A stretch of 64,000 nt of DNA. Source: Gerris lacustris. Taxonomy: Eukaryota; Arthropoda; Insecta; Hemiptera; Gerridae. Position 1 is the stretch's first letter; every line of letters starts with the position of its first letter. This document shows positions 1 to 14,100 of the stretch, piece by piece. The stretch lies in assembly GCA_951217055.1 (NCBI GenBank), contig OX578283.1, forward strand, positions 620,001 through 684,000, in the 5' to 3' direction. Position numbers and translations under genes: made by a program. Below the pieces are notes generated by a model, which was not told where the DNA came from, did not search any database, and saw only the letters and a list, made by a program, of their open reading frames with translations.

Positions 1-2040
1 GAACCTTTCTCACATATTTTTAGCATTAATGTACGATATCATTTTCCACAAAGCAGCTTTTTTTTACTTTACTGAAATACTTAGATATTAAACTACTTGC
101 TGCCTAACTTCATCCCCTTCAATCATCAAATTGTTCAGTTAATAATATTTTAAATGCGGAAATAGGAAAAATTTGAATTTAAAGCGACACAGTAAAGCCG
201 GCTGAATTAAAAATAATTGCTCTTGTATTAATTTCAATTAACACTGAATCGAAGAGATTGATTCGTTACGTTAAACACTCCGTACAACTAGTCCAAATAT
301 GTATAATCAAATCCAAGACACATCTTGTACAAATATATATTTCCTTACAATATCAATATCATGTAAATTAAGTAAATTTATTATTTACAATTTATGATGT
401 TTTATTTCAATAGTAAAGACTATTTTTGTTCAAATATATATTTTTTTTAATTGTGAAAAACAGATTCAATTAATTATACTGTCTTGTTTTAATTAAAGGG
501 GGGATTTATCGAGCAAGAAAAGCTTTATCAAATAAAAACAACAAACCGTAACACTGACACCATGCAAACAAATCTTACAAATAAATAAAATCATTTTACC
601 AAAAAAAAAAAAAAAAAAAAACACAAAAACAAAACATTTAAAATGAAACGATTAAAAACACGTTTCGTGCAGAAAAACAAACACTCAAGTCCATGCAAAA
701 CACACACATGGAAAAACAGAAGAGGAAATATGTATCAAATCAATTCTAAAACAATGTAACATGATGAATGATGGATGGTGATGAATGAAATGAAATGAGA
801 CGATGAACAGAATGAAACACCAAGAAAAATAACCAAACAACCGATAAATTAAAAGACAAATAAATAAATGAAATAGAAATGTATAATACATTAGCTTTAA
901 GTAACAAACACAAATAAATACATCAAATAATAGTCAAACTACAAAAAAAATAAAAATATATTTTTATTTTATTTGTGGTATTATGTGTATACAATTAATG
1001 TTAGATACAGGAATTATTAGTTTTTAATTAAATAATTTCAAATAGGAAACTAAAAATACGAATTGTATAGATTACATTGATGGGCTTGTTCATTATTTTA
1101 ATTTAATGTAACAATTATTGTACAGAAAGAAGCCTTTATTTAACAAAAAATGGAAACTAAAATCAGGAAATAAAATCAAATTAATAACACTGGATGAGAT
1201 ATGAAAGGAGAGGGTAGGATTACGGTTCTGAGTATTTCTTGACATATATACAGTGTGTGACTGCATCGACGCATCAACAGATGAAAAGCATTCATTTTTT
1301 TAATTGAAATTTCATTTTCTCGGGTTCAACCCAGCTTGAATAGAAACTAATGTGTGTCATAATTTTAGTCCCAAAAAATCAAATATGTTTTGAAAATTCA
1401 CAAAAAAAAGTTATTTTGCTCACTAGTAAACTGCTTTTCCTCTAGAAGATACGACAAACAGGACAATGTCTGCAGGCGCTGTCTATAGATGCTGTCTACA
1501 GACGCTGTTTATAGACACTGTCTACAGACACTGCCTACAAGCGCTGTCTGCAGGCACTGTCTGCAGGCGGTGTATATAGATGCTGTCTACAGACGCTGTG
1601 TACAGACGCTGTCTACAGACACTGCCTACAAGAGCTGTCTACAGGCATTGTCTACAGACACTGGGTTTCTTTTTTTTTTTTGGTTTTACCAACCAAACCC
1701 TAAAAATGGTTAGTAGGAAATGGAAAACAAAAATATTTAAAAACTAAATTAAGCTAGAAAATGTACAAAATAATAAAATGATACTTGTGGTTAATATTAT
1801 TATTTGGTTAAAAAAAAAATGAAGTTAATTGGACAGAAACAAAAAAAATTATACAAGCGGCAGAAAGCAAGTTATAAGGGATTGGTTTTGAAGTTGGTTA
1901 TTTTAAAGTCCACCAAACATTTATACGGACTAAATTTGATTTAATGGTTAGGTTATTTATTAATTGTAGTTTTTGTAGGAATGTGTTTAATTTGTTTGTA
2001 AAAAAACACAGAGAAAGAGATAATGAATTGATTATTTTAC
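1..2040 (-). other. Dscam1: Last intron in window, 5' part
   Basis: AT-rich sequence downstream of the 2041-2190 exon. It holds an A run at 600-620, a low-complexity ATGA stretch near 760-810 and the 13-bp minisatellite. I found no sequence resembling the conserved Dscam C terminus, so the last exon is beyond position 1. Confidence 0.7.
1465..1661. repeat. 13-bp minisatellite
   Basis: About 15 head-to-tail copies of gctgtctacagac with point changes. Each unit contains the near-palindrome CTGTctACAG, so transcripts from either strand could fold back. It creates a chance ORF. Confidence 0.9.
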
Positions 2041-2190
2041 CTTGTTTGAGGGCTTGATCACATTCAGCTTCGGATATTTCGTTACTTTCCTTGCTGTCGT
2101 TGGCAGAAGTGTTGGGCGTCTCCTGGTTCCTGGGTGGTGGTGGAGGAGGTTCGGGGCTGCTCGATGTCGGCAGGTTCCTTGCCGATCCTA
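2041..2190 (-). CDS. Dscam1: Cytoplasmic exon 5 (exon 23 type), skippable
   Basis: 150 bp, phase 1 to 1. Codes GSARNLPTSSSPEPPPPPPR, then NTSANDSKESNEISEAECD and QALKQ. The six-proline run is a candidate SH3 or EVH1 ligand. The acceptor is TTTTAG and the donor GTAAAA. If the donor is not used, translation runs on for about 47 codons to a stop. The next, terminal exon is outside the window. Confidence 0.93.
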
Positions 2191-5100
2191 CTAAAAACAG
2201 AATGTCAAACATTAAAATGTCATCTGTACAGTACAAGTCAAATAGCTTTTCATTCGGTTTTAACAGCAGCTCAGGTCAAATCCAATTTATAATGCAAAAT
2301 AAAACTTAAGGCCAGCCGTCCACTACAACTGTGGTCGGCTGAACAAGCCATCGGCCACGCACGATCTCCCAATGTAGAAAAGAATGAAACCACATCGGTC
2401 CACGGCGTCAGACTCAGGTGAGTTTGGACGCTTTGAAATATCCAGATTGTAAGGGATTGTTTAGCTCATTCTGTTCAAAATCCCTGATCGGCCTCAACCA
2501 CCCCGCCATTTGTTATTTCTTTTTCTTCTATTTCGTTAATTTGTTGACAATATATTTTCTTTTACGTTCCTCAGGTGGTATCACTTCTTTAAAATTTGAC
2601 CATTTAACGAGTGACGGATGAATGACATTCATAATATACTGGAACGTCCCACTTACATTAGTATTCACAAAACTTTATCTTGACTACCTGGAGAAGTAAT
2701 GAAACTCGCCTAGTAGACTCCTTTCAATAAGTATCCGGTGTACCCAACATTTTTACTTTTTTCTTCAGTCTGATAACAGGGGATGCACTTTCCAAAATCC
2801 TCACACACATGGAATAAATCCATTCCAACAAGAAAATTGTAGAGAAAAAGTAGCAACAAGAACCGGAGTGCGCTGTGTCCTTAAGATCCAGCTTTCCACC
2901 AATCACATGCAGAGATTCACAATTTATTCATAATGGAGGCATCTGTCCAAAAGGATCGTGGATGAGAAAAATATTTCACCTCTCCAGCTTTCAAATATGT
3001 TAGTTAGGACGGTGCTTTTCCGAGAGTCAATTAACCCATTAGCTGCATTCATCAAATTATTATCAATTTTGGAAAAAAAAAAAAAAAAAAAAAAAATATA
3101 TATATAGGGTGATTGGCGATATATGTACAAAAATAAATAGAGTGATTTTATTACTCATTGGCTACAAAAAACGTCATATAAACCATGGGTCTATTCTCAA
3201 CCGTTTTCTCACAAGGTTAAATTTTATGATTTTTTAAGATAACATACCTTTGCTCATAAAAACACATATTGCTCCAAAAGTATAAAAGCTAAAACAACAT
3301 TTTTGATTTCGTTGTAAAGCTAATAAAATGTCTACAAGAAAAGTGTAACATCATTTTCATACCCTCAAATTACATGAAAAATATGTATTCAACGTTTTTT
3401 TTTTTTTTTAAATATATATATATATTTTTTTTTTGTGATTCCATAACTTGGTTGAGAACCGAGCTTAAACTTGTTGGACTTCAGGAAAAACTTCCATTTC
3501 ACTAACGTTTTGATCAATATTAATATTATAACCGATTCATAAGGCGGAATTTTTAGTAAACTTCGCTTAAAGTAAAAAAGGAATGTGTTTATTATTGCTA
3601 TTGTTGACTTACAGATGAGTAAATAATTATAAGAATATTATAAGAAGCAAGATTGGTTTAGTATACTCACCTACATGTCAACAATAACAATAAACAAGTT
3701 TCTTTTTTAACTAGAAAAGAATAAATAAAAATGTAAATTAATTTGAGATACCTATGTACTCTCCGATGCTCCTTCTTCCTAGTGAGTTACGGGAGCTGTA
3801 GTGATCGTACGGAGCACCGTACGGAGTGTACTGAGAACCGTACGGATCATCTTCAGTACAGTTAGCTGGGTCGTCGTACTCGGGACTGAATGTAGAGTTG
3901 GCATCGACCCTCGAATACCGACCGTTGCCTCGTGGCTACACCAACCAAAACACACACACATACAACTTATTAACTTCAATACTTTCACTTGACAAATAAA
4001 AACAATCATTTCTTTATATTAATGACATCCCCCCCCCCATCCACCATTAAAAACCCCGATTTTTTTTTTAAAATGACTAATAATGGCAATAAAATTCAGT
4101 TATTACCAGGGTACTTTTAACTGTAAATAGAAATAGTGAAGTAATAACAGTAAATTCTATTCAGCAAATATTGAGCCTTTATTCCAGTCATTTTGTTGTG
4201 AATTTAATTTTGCTTAACACAATTATGTAAATACATTTTGGTTATTATAATGGCCAAAAGAGGGAGAAATATTAAAAAATAAAAATTATAATTACTATGC
4301 TTGCTGGTGATCAAACAGTTTGGAATGTTTGAAAATATTTCATGACAATGTTAAAACGTCGAACACTAAAATGTTAAACGCTCTACTAGGAGTGCAGAGC
4401 AGTAAGTAATGTTTTAACAAAGCCAAACAATTGATGCAATCAAATTTATTTATCATATTTATTTATTTAAGACAAACAGGAAAAGGAAAGAAGAACTATC
4501 AATTTGACAACTTTCACTAACTTTAATAGTTAGTTGGTTATTGTGGTTAGATTACAGTTATTATTAAAAAAAAAAAAAACTTTCAGCTTTCTCATTCTGT
4601 CTAACATAGATTATCAAATAAAATAGATAAACAAATAATAAAAAATAAGTAATATTTGAAGGAAGGTAATGTAGAGTCGCATGTTGTTGGTGGGGGAACT
4701 TATATATTCCTTGCAAAAAGTACCAAAGCATTTTGAAATTTACCTTAAATCGATATATTTATAATTATTTTACTAGAAAAGGTAAAAAAAATCTGTAAAG
4801 CAAGTTTGCAGTTAAAATGATATAAGAACTGTAAAAGCATATAGCAGTTTACTTGACCTTACCAACACTTCTAATGTATTTTTATTTTAATTTATGTATT
4901 CAATCTGCTTACATTTAATGTACTTGGATGCATGCAGAAGGAAGCTACATATCGTATAGGAATATTGTACTTTTAACACATATGCTCATAGTAATTTACA
5001 AGGAATCTTAAAACTCTTAAGGCTGCTCCCTGACTTGTCGGTACGATATCGGTGCGGTATCGGTAAGCTAGTATGCCGATGCGGTAAGATTCTTTACCGA

Positions 5101-8100
5101 GCGCCTATATCTTACCAATGTTGGTAAGAACATCTTACTGACTCTCGGTATACCGATTCCTTACCAAGAATCTGTACGAATCTGTACCGAATCGGTAAGA
5201 TATAGGCGCTCGGTAAAGAATCTTACCGCATCGGCATACTAGCTTACCGATACCGTACCGACAAGCCAGGGAGCGGCCTAAGGATGACCTGTGTCGACAC
5301 TCTAATTTACAAAATTCGATAAATACTATTTTTCTATAAATAACTTGTTTCAAAAGGACGAGACGCCAGTAATTTTGCTCCTACTATCAGAAGCTTTCAC
5401 TGATGCGATGGGTATCGAGACGGCAAAAAGAAAATGTAACACTACTACGATTTTTGCTTCTGTGTAAGCTAAATCTCGGATTTGCCATCCTTTGAGAGGC
5501 TGCCGTCGTTGCAGAACCTATATCGTTATAAAGTGTCCGGTGCTACTAGAATTTTAAGGGACAAATTTAAATTGAAAGTCAGGACACCTAAGTACTTGTT
5601 TCAAACATCCAGGTATAAGAAAATCACACATTAAACTAATAATGAAGTAAGTTGAAGCCGGCGTTATTATTATTACATTTTAGCGGTGTTAAGCATTGAG
5701 GTAGAAATAACACGACGCCCTTTAACACAATGTTAATTCTTAACTAGCAAGTCAACATTTTAGTTGAAGAATTAATTAATTTAGTCGTTAATTTTGACTC
5801 CAAAACAGTTGTCAATCTTAAGAGTGAAAAATAATACCATTTAATTCCTAAGGTTAAACCGATCGGTTTCATGTTATGTTCACAGTTAACCGTTGTTAAT
5901 TCTTAGATTGAAAGGTCACTTTTTTTAAAAAAGGATAAAAAATAATTTAAAAATTGAATCCCCGATCAAACAACAAAGACAACTTTATATGAAAAACAGG
6001 AACAAGAAGACAAAAAGGCAAATTTAAGATTAGTGTACAAATTTACTTTTTACTTAACGATTCAAAGTTAATTGCTTTAAAGGATCGATGTCGATACAAG
6101 TCTAAAATACAGGTTGTCTCTAGTACGACCGATCTATTATAAGCTAAGAAAAATCATATTACCGCCACGAGTAAATAAATTGAGGTAAGACAAAGCCTTT
6201 GTACTTCAACTTCAAGTCATTCCCAACTTCATTACAAAATGACGCATTATTCAAGTTATTAATAGCTTCCTTTTCTTCTAAATATATAATTATTCTCGAT
6301 TACTTGAAATTCACAATAATTTTTTTAAAAAGTTTATAAATATACCTTGTGATTTATATTATCAAATAGAAATAACAAATATGGACTTCCACTACAAAAA
6401 GCTAAAAGTTAAAATAAAACACAAAAGCATTTTATAACAAATGACAACAAGATATTCCCAATACAATCAAACAAAACAAAATAAATTTCCATTTGAACAA
6501 ATATAAATGATTAACATTCTCAGTCCAATTTCTTTAAAGATTTTTATAATTCAAGTATTAAGCTAGCTTTGTTTGTTAACTCAGTAAAGACATTTATTTA
6601 CAAAGTTCGATACAGAAATGAGTTAAAGCTTTCATTGCAGTCAGTGAACGCCGTAAGTCTGATTCAATAAAAAAATACTAAAATAAAACAACTACAATTA
6701 GCAGGAAGGGGCCACATCAGGTGTATTCCAGCGCCCACTCGACACGTTGCATTCATTATAGAGGATTTGACAAGTAAAAACCACCACTTTATTATTATAC
6801 CACGATAAAAAAATCAAATGCCAATTAGTTCTGAGGTGAATTTGTCTTAGAAGTTTGGTGGTGACCACGTCTAAGTAGTTCGGTGGTGAACATGTATTAG
6901 TGGCTGTAGGTCCTCACATTTGTCTCCGGCGTTGGAAGGATATTCAGAGATATACATCGTCCTCGTCAAATGTAACAAGATCCTTCCAGCGTCTGAAGAA
7001 TAAAACGTCGGGGACCTCCCAGACTAGGACTCGGTCATCACCGATCATCGCCGGTCATCACTGGTCATAGCCGACGGTTTGGTACTCCCTTATGACATTC
7101 ACCCCAAGCCTAAACCCAAACTCAATTGGCGATATTAAAAATTAAGACCGGTTTGCAAAACCTCCATTTCATAAAAGTTTTATGATAAACAGATAATGTT
7201 TATCAGCAAATTCATTTAGTGACTGCCAAATGTCTATTTATGCAGTAATTAACCGACAATATAATGTACTGTAATTTACTTACAATATACTGTACTGTAA
7301 TTTACGTTTTAAAAAGGGATAAACAGAAAAAAATTTGCAGAAATGATCCCACTAAGATTTAAGCGAAGACAAAATATAAGAGATTGGAATTTGAATATTA
7401 ACTATTTTTGTGTAACTCTATTTGGCTTAGGAGATATCGGGTAAAATGTAAACCTTCGTGTGACCCCTTCTTTTTAAAAATAGAAAAAAAAACTCAAAAG
7501 AAAATAAAATTTACATTGTATTCATTAAATCTCTGTGAATAAGGTTTGTAGAATGAATAGAAAAAGAAAAGAATGAATAAATAAATAGGATATAAAATTA
7601 TGCGAATAACTAAAAAAAAATAGAAAAGATGATGGTGATGATGGATGGATGGACACGAAATGTTCTATGTAATTATTTGATTGGCAGCATTCATAATTAA
7701 TTATGCGAACATAGAAAAACAAATGAAACAAGTGATTAAAAATGAATAATTGTACCAAACTTGGAGTTCCGTCATAGCCGTTCGGCAGCTAGAAAATACA
7801 GACAGGCAAGTCATGTACAACACATAGATATTACATCCACAAACACAACTTATAGTCCACACAACTCCTCTTTACGTCATGTTTAAACACAATCTTCTCT
7901 TTATTGAGTTTTTAGTCGATACACACTAACATTATTTTTACAGATCAATTTTTAAAAATTTATTTATTCATATTTAAGACAGTTTATTATGTTCTACCTT
8001 TTTCCTTTTTTAAAAAAATATACATAAATCTAATACATTTTTTTTCTTTTTTTTATTTAGGTAAAAAAATAAATAATTTTCTCTTCACTTACATAATTGT

Positions 8101-11100
8101 AACAAAAAAATGCCGAAATACCTAGAAAATTTGTGCAAAAGTAATTAAAATTTGCTTGACTTGTTCTCCAAAAATTAACGGTAAATTTAAAATTTGAATA
8201 GTTACTTTTTACATTCGATTTAATTGAAAAAAAGACCACAAATTGATTTCTAAACCTTTGTGGGAAATCAAACGATGAAAAGTTCATAAAAGTCGCTTTA
8301 AGAGGTGACTTTTATTTTGAGCACTCACTGTTGAAAACAGAAAAACATCAACGAACTGACGGAATTGTCAAATGAAAGTGACAGAGCTAACGTTCATAAT
8401 AAATTTGCTAATGTCCATGTATCGGCACTCATTTACTTGGCTACCCACCCCAAATTACCGTAATGCGTAAATATTCCTTTGTCTTAATAGTTAATTAGAC
8501 TAAGGGACATTATCACCATTACACGCAAAACAATGATGTCCGTTTGACTCTGAGTTGTTCGGACTTAAATATCCCATTATCACGACAGTTATTTAGACCA
8601 AGGAATTCCTTATAAGCTGGAAAAAATATAGAGTAATATCCTAGCCACATGGCACCTCTTTTACTCGATTACACCCACCTACGAATGGGTAACCGAGTAA
8701 ATCAGTACGTCATGCGATATCTATCCTAGCAAAAGTATTGATAGATAGGAAGCCAATCAAGGTAGATCTGTAAGCGGATTTAATTTTTTTTTTTTTGTTT
8801 TTTTAATAATACGAAATTACTTTCGGAGATATTCGGCTTTAAATAAATTTTGGACGTTACCTAAAAAAATTAGATAATTTTTTAATTAATATATTCTCGC
8901 CGACCCAACGTACAAATATTTGAGCTACACGTCGATTAAAGTTTTATAGAATAAAGTGTTTTTGTAGGAATGGTGAGGAACTGGTTCACCATTACAAGAG
9001 CAGAGTAACTCGTGGAGTCTCTCTCCAGGGTTTCAATGCAAATTCAGGCCAGCTGCCGACATGCTCTTCTTTAGAAATTAAAACAAAACCGATATAGGTG
9101 AGGCCAAGTCGAGTGTGTACAAATCGGACTAAAAGGTAAGCCTAAAGTCAAGCAAACAATAATTTATTTATTTAATGATATAAATTTAAATTTAAAACAA
9201 TAAAATGTCAAATTAATTATTAAATGTATTTTTTTGAGTATTCAAATTTGTTAATGTTTTTTAATTTGTTATTGTTTGTCACAATTTTTTGTTTTATTTT
9301 AACTGTAACTAACAAATAAAAAAATGTTTGTAGGATGGTATTTGTTGTGCAACTCTTCTCCAACCAGTTTATAAGTTGAAAACACAAATGTATGTATGCA
9401 CACATCAAATGGTTAGTAAAGGGGATACGAGAAGGATTTGAAGAAGGTTTAACGGGTAACGGAGTTTCTTGGGTGAGGAAAAATTACTTTATAAAAAAGC
9501 ACCGAGTTTTCACTCGTATTTACTAAATGAACAAAGTATTTATCCCGGACAGAATAAACGATAAAAGGGAGAATTTATATTATTTTTCTACTTATTATTA
9601 AAGTAAATAACTTAATAAATAAACACTAACAAATTAACGATTTTACTGATATGACCACCCCTTATAATCCATGTTTTCTATTATAAAAGGGAGAAGTACG
9701 ATAGACTTGAGTCGGTTTACTGACCATGGAGTGAGAGCCGCTGCGGTGATGAGTGGCGTTGACCTGGGGAGGTCCTAGGGTGCCGCAGTGGCCGTTCTGA
9801 TGAGGGAACGTCTGGAACTGCATGGCCTTGGACGGGTCCATTTCTTCCCTGAAGCCCAGCAGGTGGAATGTTGCGTACGGGCAGATATCCTCGTCCATAC
9901 CTCCACAAAGTACAAACCACTTATATTACAAACGTAGATGACTCGTCTACATCTAAATAACTACTCCGGTAGTCCTTTCATTAAGAGAACAAGTATTTAA
10001 AAGAAAATAAACTACTCGAGTTCTCTCTTCTGTAAGTGCCTAGCTCACTCTTAGCAATTTTCACAGAGTAAGTTAAAACTTATGACTAGAGAGGTTGGTA
10101 GAAAGTTACACAACAATATTGTCACCACAATTTTTATTACACATAAACTCACAAACGCGTTTCGACAAATAACATCATCTTCAGTGTGTGTGTTAACTTA
10201 GTAAGAGTTAATTCTGTACTAAGCTAACTATTTTACAAACATTTATTATAAACTAACAGTACAAGGTGGGGGTGGACTAGGGTCGTGTGGGTAGAGGGAT
10301 TACTACGAAAGGAACGAGGTAAGGGATATGGAGTTGAGATCTAAGTCGGAAAAACAATTAAAGGTAAAAGGTTCAGGTAACATTTGGTTTTTCAACTGCT
10401 AAAATAATACTTTCTTATATGCTATGACTAAAATAGTTAGCTTAGTACAGAATTAACCCTTACTAAGTTAACACACACACTGAAGATGATGTTATTTGTC
10501 GAAACGCGTTTGTGAGTTTATGTGTAATAAAAATTGTGGTGACAATATTGTTGTGTTACTTTGTACCAACCTCTCTAGTCATAATTATGAAGTGGTACCA
10601 CAAAATCACAGTCAAAACTACTAATTATTTGTATGTTAAAACAACGGCTGATAGACCCGGTAAAATAAAATCATAACAATAAACTAAAGTAAATTTGTAT
10701 TGATATCATTTAACTACTTTAATATATAAAAGGACAAATCTCTGTACAAAGGATCTCGCCAAAACCAACAATATGCCCCCATGTAGGGGATGGGGAGAGA
10801 AGAAAAATCAGCCCGGGATCAAGGGGGGTTTTTAAGGTGTTATATCTTCCTTTTAAGCACCCCAGGCGCTCAGTCCCCGGATATTTTAATAAAAAGAGCA
10901 ATAAACATTTAAAATTAACTCAAAAAAAGGGCTCTAAAAAAAAAAATTTATAAAGTTTAGCAGGAAATAAACATTGAATGTGAATTAATATTAAGTTCAC
11001 AGCTTCGAGGTTCATTATTATCGTAGGGTTTTATTATTATTATAAAAATGAATACAATGTTACACGTAACTTACAATAATAATAAATAAACTCTATGAAA

Positions 11101-14100
11101 AATTATTGGAACACTCTTTCAAAGAATTAAAAAAAGAATACAAGTGACTCTTGAAACATTTTGAGATAAAAAAGGACAATAAAAGTCAAAAGAAATGTTA
11201 AAAAATGAAAGATTGCTAAGAAATGCTGAGTGGCGTTGAGAATATTAGGCAAAGGATCAACACTTGAGTATTTACTTGAGAGCTTCAGCACAGAAGAACT
11301 AAATCCCTCGGCATTACATAACGATTCATTTAATTGTTTATATTCTTACTTTTCTCTTAATGAAATAACTCCTTAATATTCATGCATCCAATTCTAAATT
11401 ACTTAAGGCAAATTCACTTTCTTATAAACTATTTTTTATTCGAAAAAATATATATTTTTTCTATTTTTTTATTTTTTTTTCCTTTTTTTACTATTTTTTT
11501 TATAGAATTATGTTTATAATTCATCTTCTATTTTCCCCTTTAACTTTATATCATTTCCTCTAAATATTGTGAATATTTAAAAAGCCTTTTAACGAGACAG
11601 GTCCGAGACGAAGGCTTTTCTTAGGCGATTCTAAGCCTGTAGAAGAATTTATAAAAACATGTTTAAACAGATCTTTTACGATTTCGTGTTATTTGAGAAC
11701 AACTGTCGGATTACGCAGTAATAATGAACATTGAAATCAGAAACGGAGGCAGTTTCACAATGAATTTAAAGTAGATATTCTTCCCGACAAGAAAACAATT
11801 CAAATTGCAGTAGAAGGTCATTGTAACGCACTGTTAGAAGCTGAAGCTTGTCTGTTTTAATGAGAGTTCGGTTAATAACAAATAATTCTGTCGAATAATA
11901 ATTCAAAAGGGTGTACAACCGAGTTGTTCTTCAATAAAGGACAGTAGAGTAGGCAGCTATAAAACGGTGTTTATTAAATGTCAAATTAAAAAACATCCTT
12001 CCACATAGGTTTCACTGATCTATAGAACAACAAGCTCGTGTTTCAAGTTCATAGCTTACATTCATTGGCTTGAAAAAACAATATATTTTCTGGTGGGTTG
12101 TTTGCCTGTTACTTCTTCAGTCGATACCTGACGGAGGTGATATATTACGAGTGTGTAATATTGCCGGATGTAATCAAGCGACCTTTATCATAGTGTGTAT
12201 TAGAATGTTTGAACCTGTCCATTACAAACGACATCCGTTAAAATGACCTTCTACTGTATTTCAAAAATACTCAATTTTTGACTGTCAATTTCAAATTTAT
12301 AAGTTTACTGAAATTCATTAAAATAATATAAAGTAATCAAGTGAAATGCTTAAGTAATTATTTAGAAAAAAAAAAAATCTAGACTATATTAATTAAATAG
12401 TTTTAAGAAGAATAAAATGTGAAATGAAATCTAAAACATTACAACATACAAATGCTCTCATGCATGACTGCAAAATGTAAAAACATAAAGTCTCTTATAC
12501 AACACCGTAACGTGAAACAAAGAGGAAAGTGGTTGACTCCAGCATGCAGTAATACTTGAAACATGCACTTAGAGTAATACTTACCCAATTATTAGATTTT
12601 ATAATATATATATCGTGACGACAAATTAAAATGCAATTATTTCTCTCGATGAACCTTAAAACAAATTCAAAAGTAGTAAATACTTTATTTCTTCAATTCT
12701 AAAATCATTTCCTTACGGTAATGAATTCGGCTTTCACAAACTAAAAATAAGCAAATTATAAGATAAATTTAATTTAAATTTTGTTGGAGGTTTGAGGGCT
12801 AGACTGCGATGACAAGATATTAGATCCAATAACGATTCATCCCATTAGTCCTAAAATTAGTTGGAATTATTTACATTTTACCCACTAACCGTCTAATATT
12901 TTTGGTGCTTTATTTAATTTGCCTTACATGATTTTTAAAATGGAATCCTTCATTAAAAATTTGTTTCTTTTACAATTTAAAAATTTAAATTTAAATGATA
13001 CAAGTAGTTAAATTCCCGAAAATTAATAAAAAATAACTAAAACAAACTAAATTTACACACACACATACTAACACTCAATCACACAAAAAAACTAAAAATA
13101 AATAAAAAATAGGGCACTAATGAAAAAAAAAAAAAAATAATAACCGGCGATAAAACCCAAAACCATCTAAATTTGATTCTTAATTAATCCTTCCACAAAT
13201 GGCTTTCTCAATGATCGTTCCAAATGTTTTAATTTTTTTGTTAGTAAGTGAAAAAGAAACAAACAAAAACCATTATAATATTTTAGAAACAGAAAAAGAA
13301 TAAATTAAATTGGTTAATTTGGCACAATGAGTCAAAATCATACAAATATTTTGTAAAATACAAGTCAATTAACAAAGTGAAAATTGATGCCAACCATATC
13401 AAATGTTAAGTTTTATAAAGAGAAAACTAAATATAGAAATGAAAGCTACAGAAGAACCATTATTAAACTTGCACAGTAGTTACAGTGTCAACACAGTAAC
13501 CTGGGTTTTGATCACTGAGACAGCAACCTAGGTTAGGTATCACTGAGATAGCAACCTAGGTTTGGTATCACTGAGACAGCAACCTGGGTTTGCTATCACT
13601 GAGACAGCAACCTAGGTTCGGTGTCACTGAAACAGGAACCTAGGTTGGATGCCACTGAGAAAGGAACCTGGGTTTGGTGTCACTGATAAATAAAAATACT
13701 TAAAGTTTTTAATTATCTAATTTAAAATGGAAAGTTAGCTGGTGAGAACCATTCAAAATAGTTAAAATGAAGTTAAATTTAACATTTATTCTGCTGTAAA
13801 GATTTCTTATAGAGTTAATTTGGCATGAGTAAACTAGGAACCAATTTTTATCAAAATGACTGTAGAGATAAGCCATAGTATAAAGGTAAGACAGGCCACA
13901 GTACCAGATAGAGTCTATACTTATAGTTAGCAGGTGGTTAGTGGCGGGAGTGAAGATGTTTACCTGCCCGGTGATACATAGTCTCGTCTGAGCCCGGACA
14001 CCTAGGCAAGCGTCGGCAGGGAGAGTGGTTGCTCAGCTCTTCGTATACGTGCCTCCTCGGGTTCCACGTAGAGTGACCGCTACACAAACCTGATCTACCT

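Larger units (their letters stand above)
3936..9724 (-). other. Dscam1: Intron, 5789 bp
   Basis: Mostly AT-rich with no exon seen. It contains the MITE at 5021-5278, a weak TIR element near 8431-8702, and short tandem GGTCATC-like repeats at about 7030-7075. Confidence 0.6.
9901..13963 (-). other. Dscam1: Intron, 4063 bp
   Basis: No exon found. Holds the long foldback element at 10082-10582, T-rich tracts near 11440-11500 and the 28-bp minisatellite at 13495-13687. Confidence 0.6.

Noticed and set aside
1898..2040. Read-through coding sequence after the 2041-2190 exon as the true C terminus
   Set aside because: A good GTAAAA donor is present and the run-on peptide has no similarity to the conserved Dscam tail; intron retention cannot be excluded but is not supported.
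3746..3760. Donor GTACAT at the end of the 3752-3935 exon
   Set aside because: It leaves phase 2, while the following exon needs phase 1; GTATCT fits.
14070..14081. Alternative acceptor TGTAG for the 13964-14089 exon
   Set aside because: It would start the exon in a phase not provided by either donor of the previous exon; the upstream ATCAG fits.
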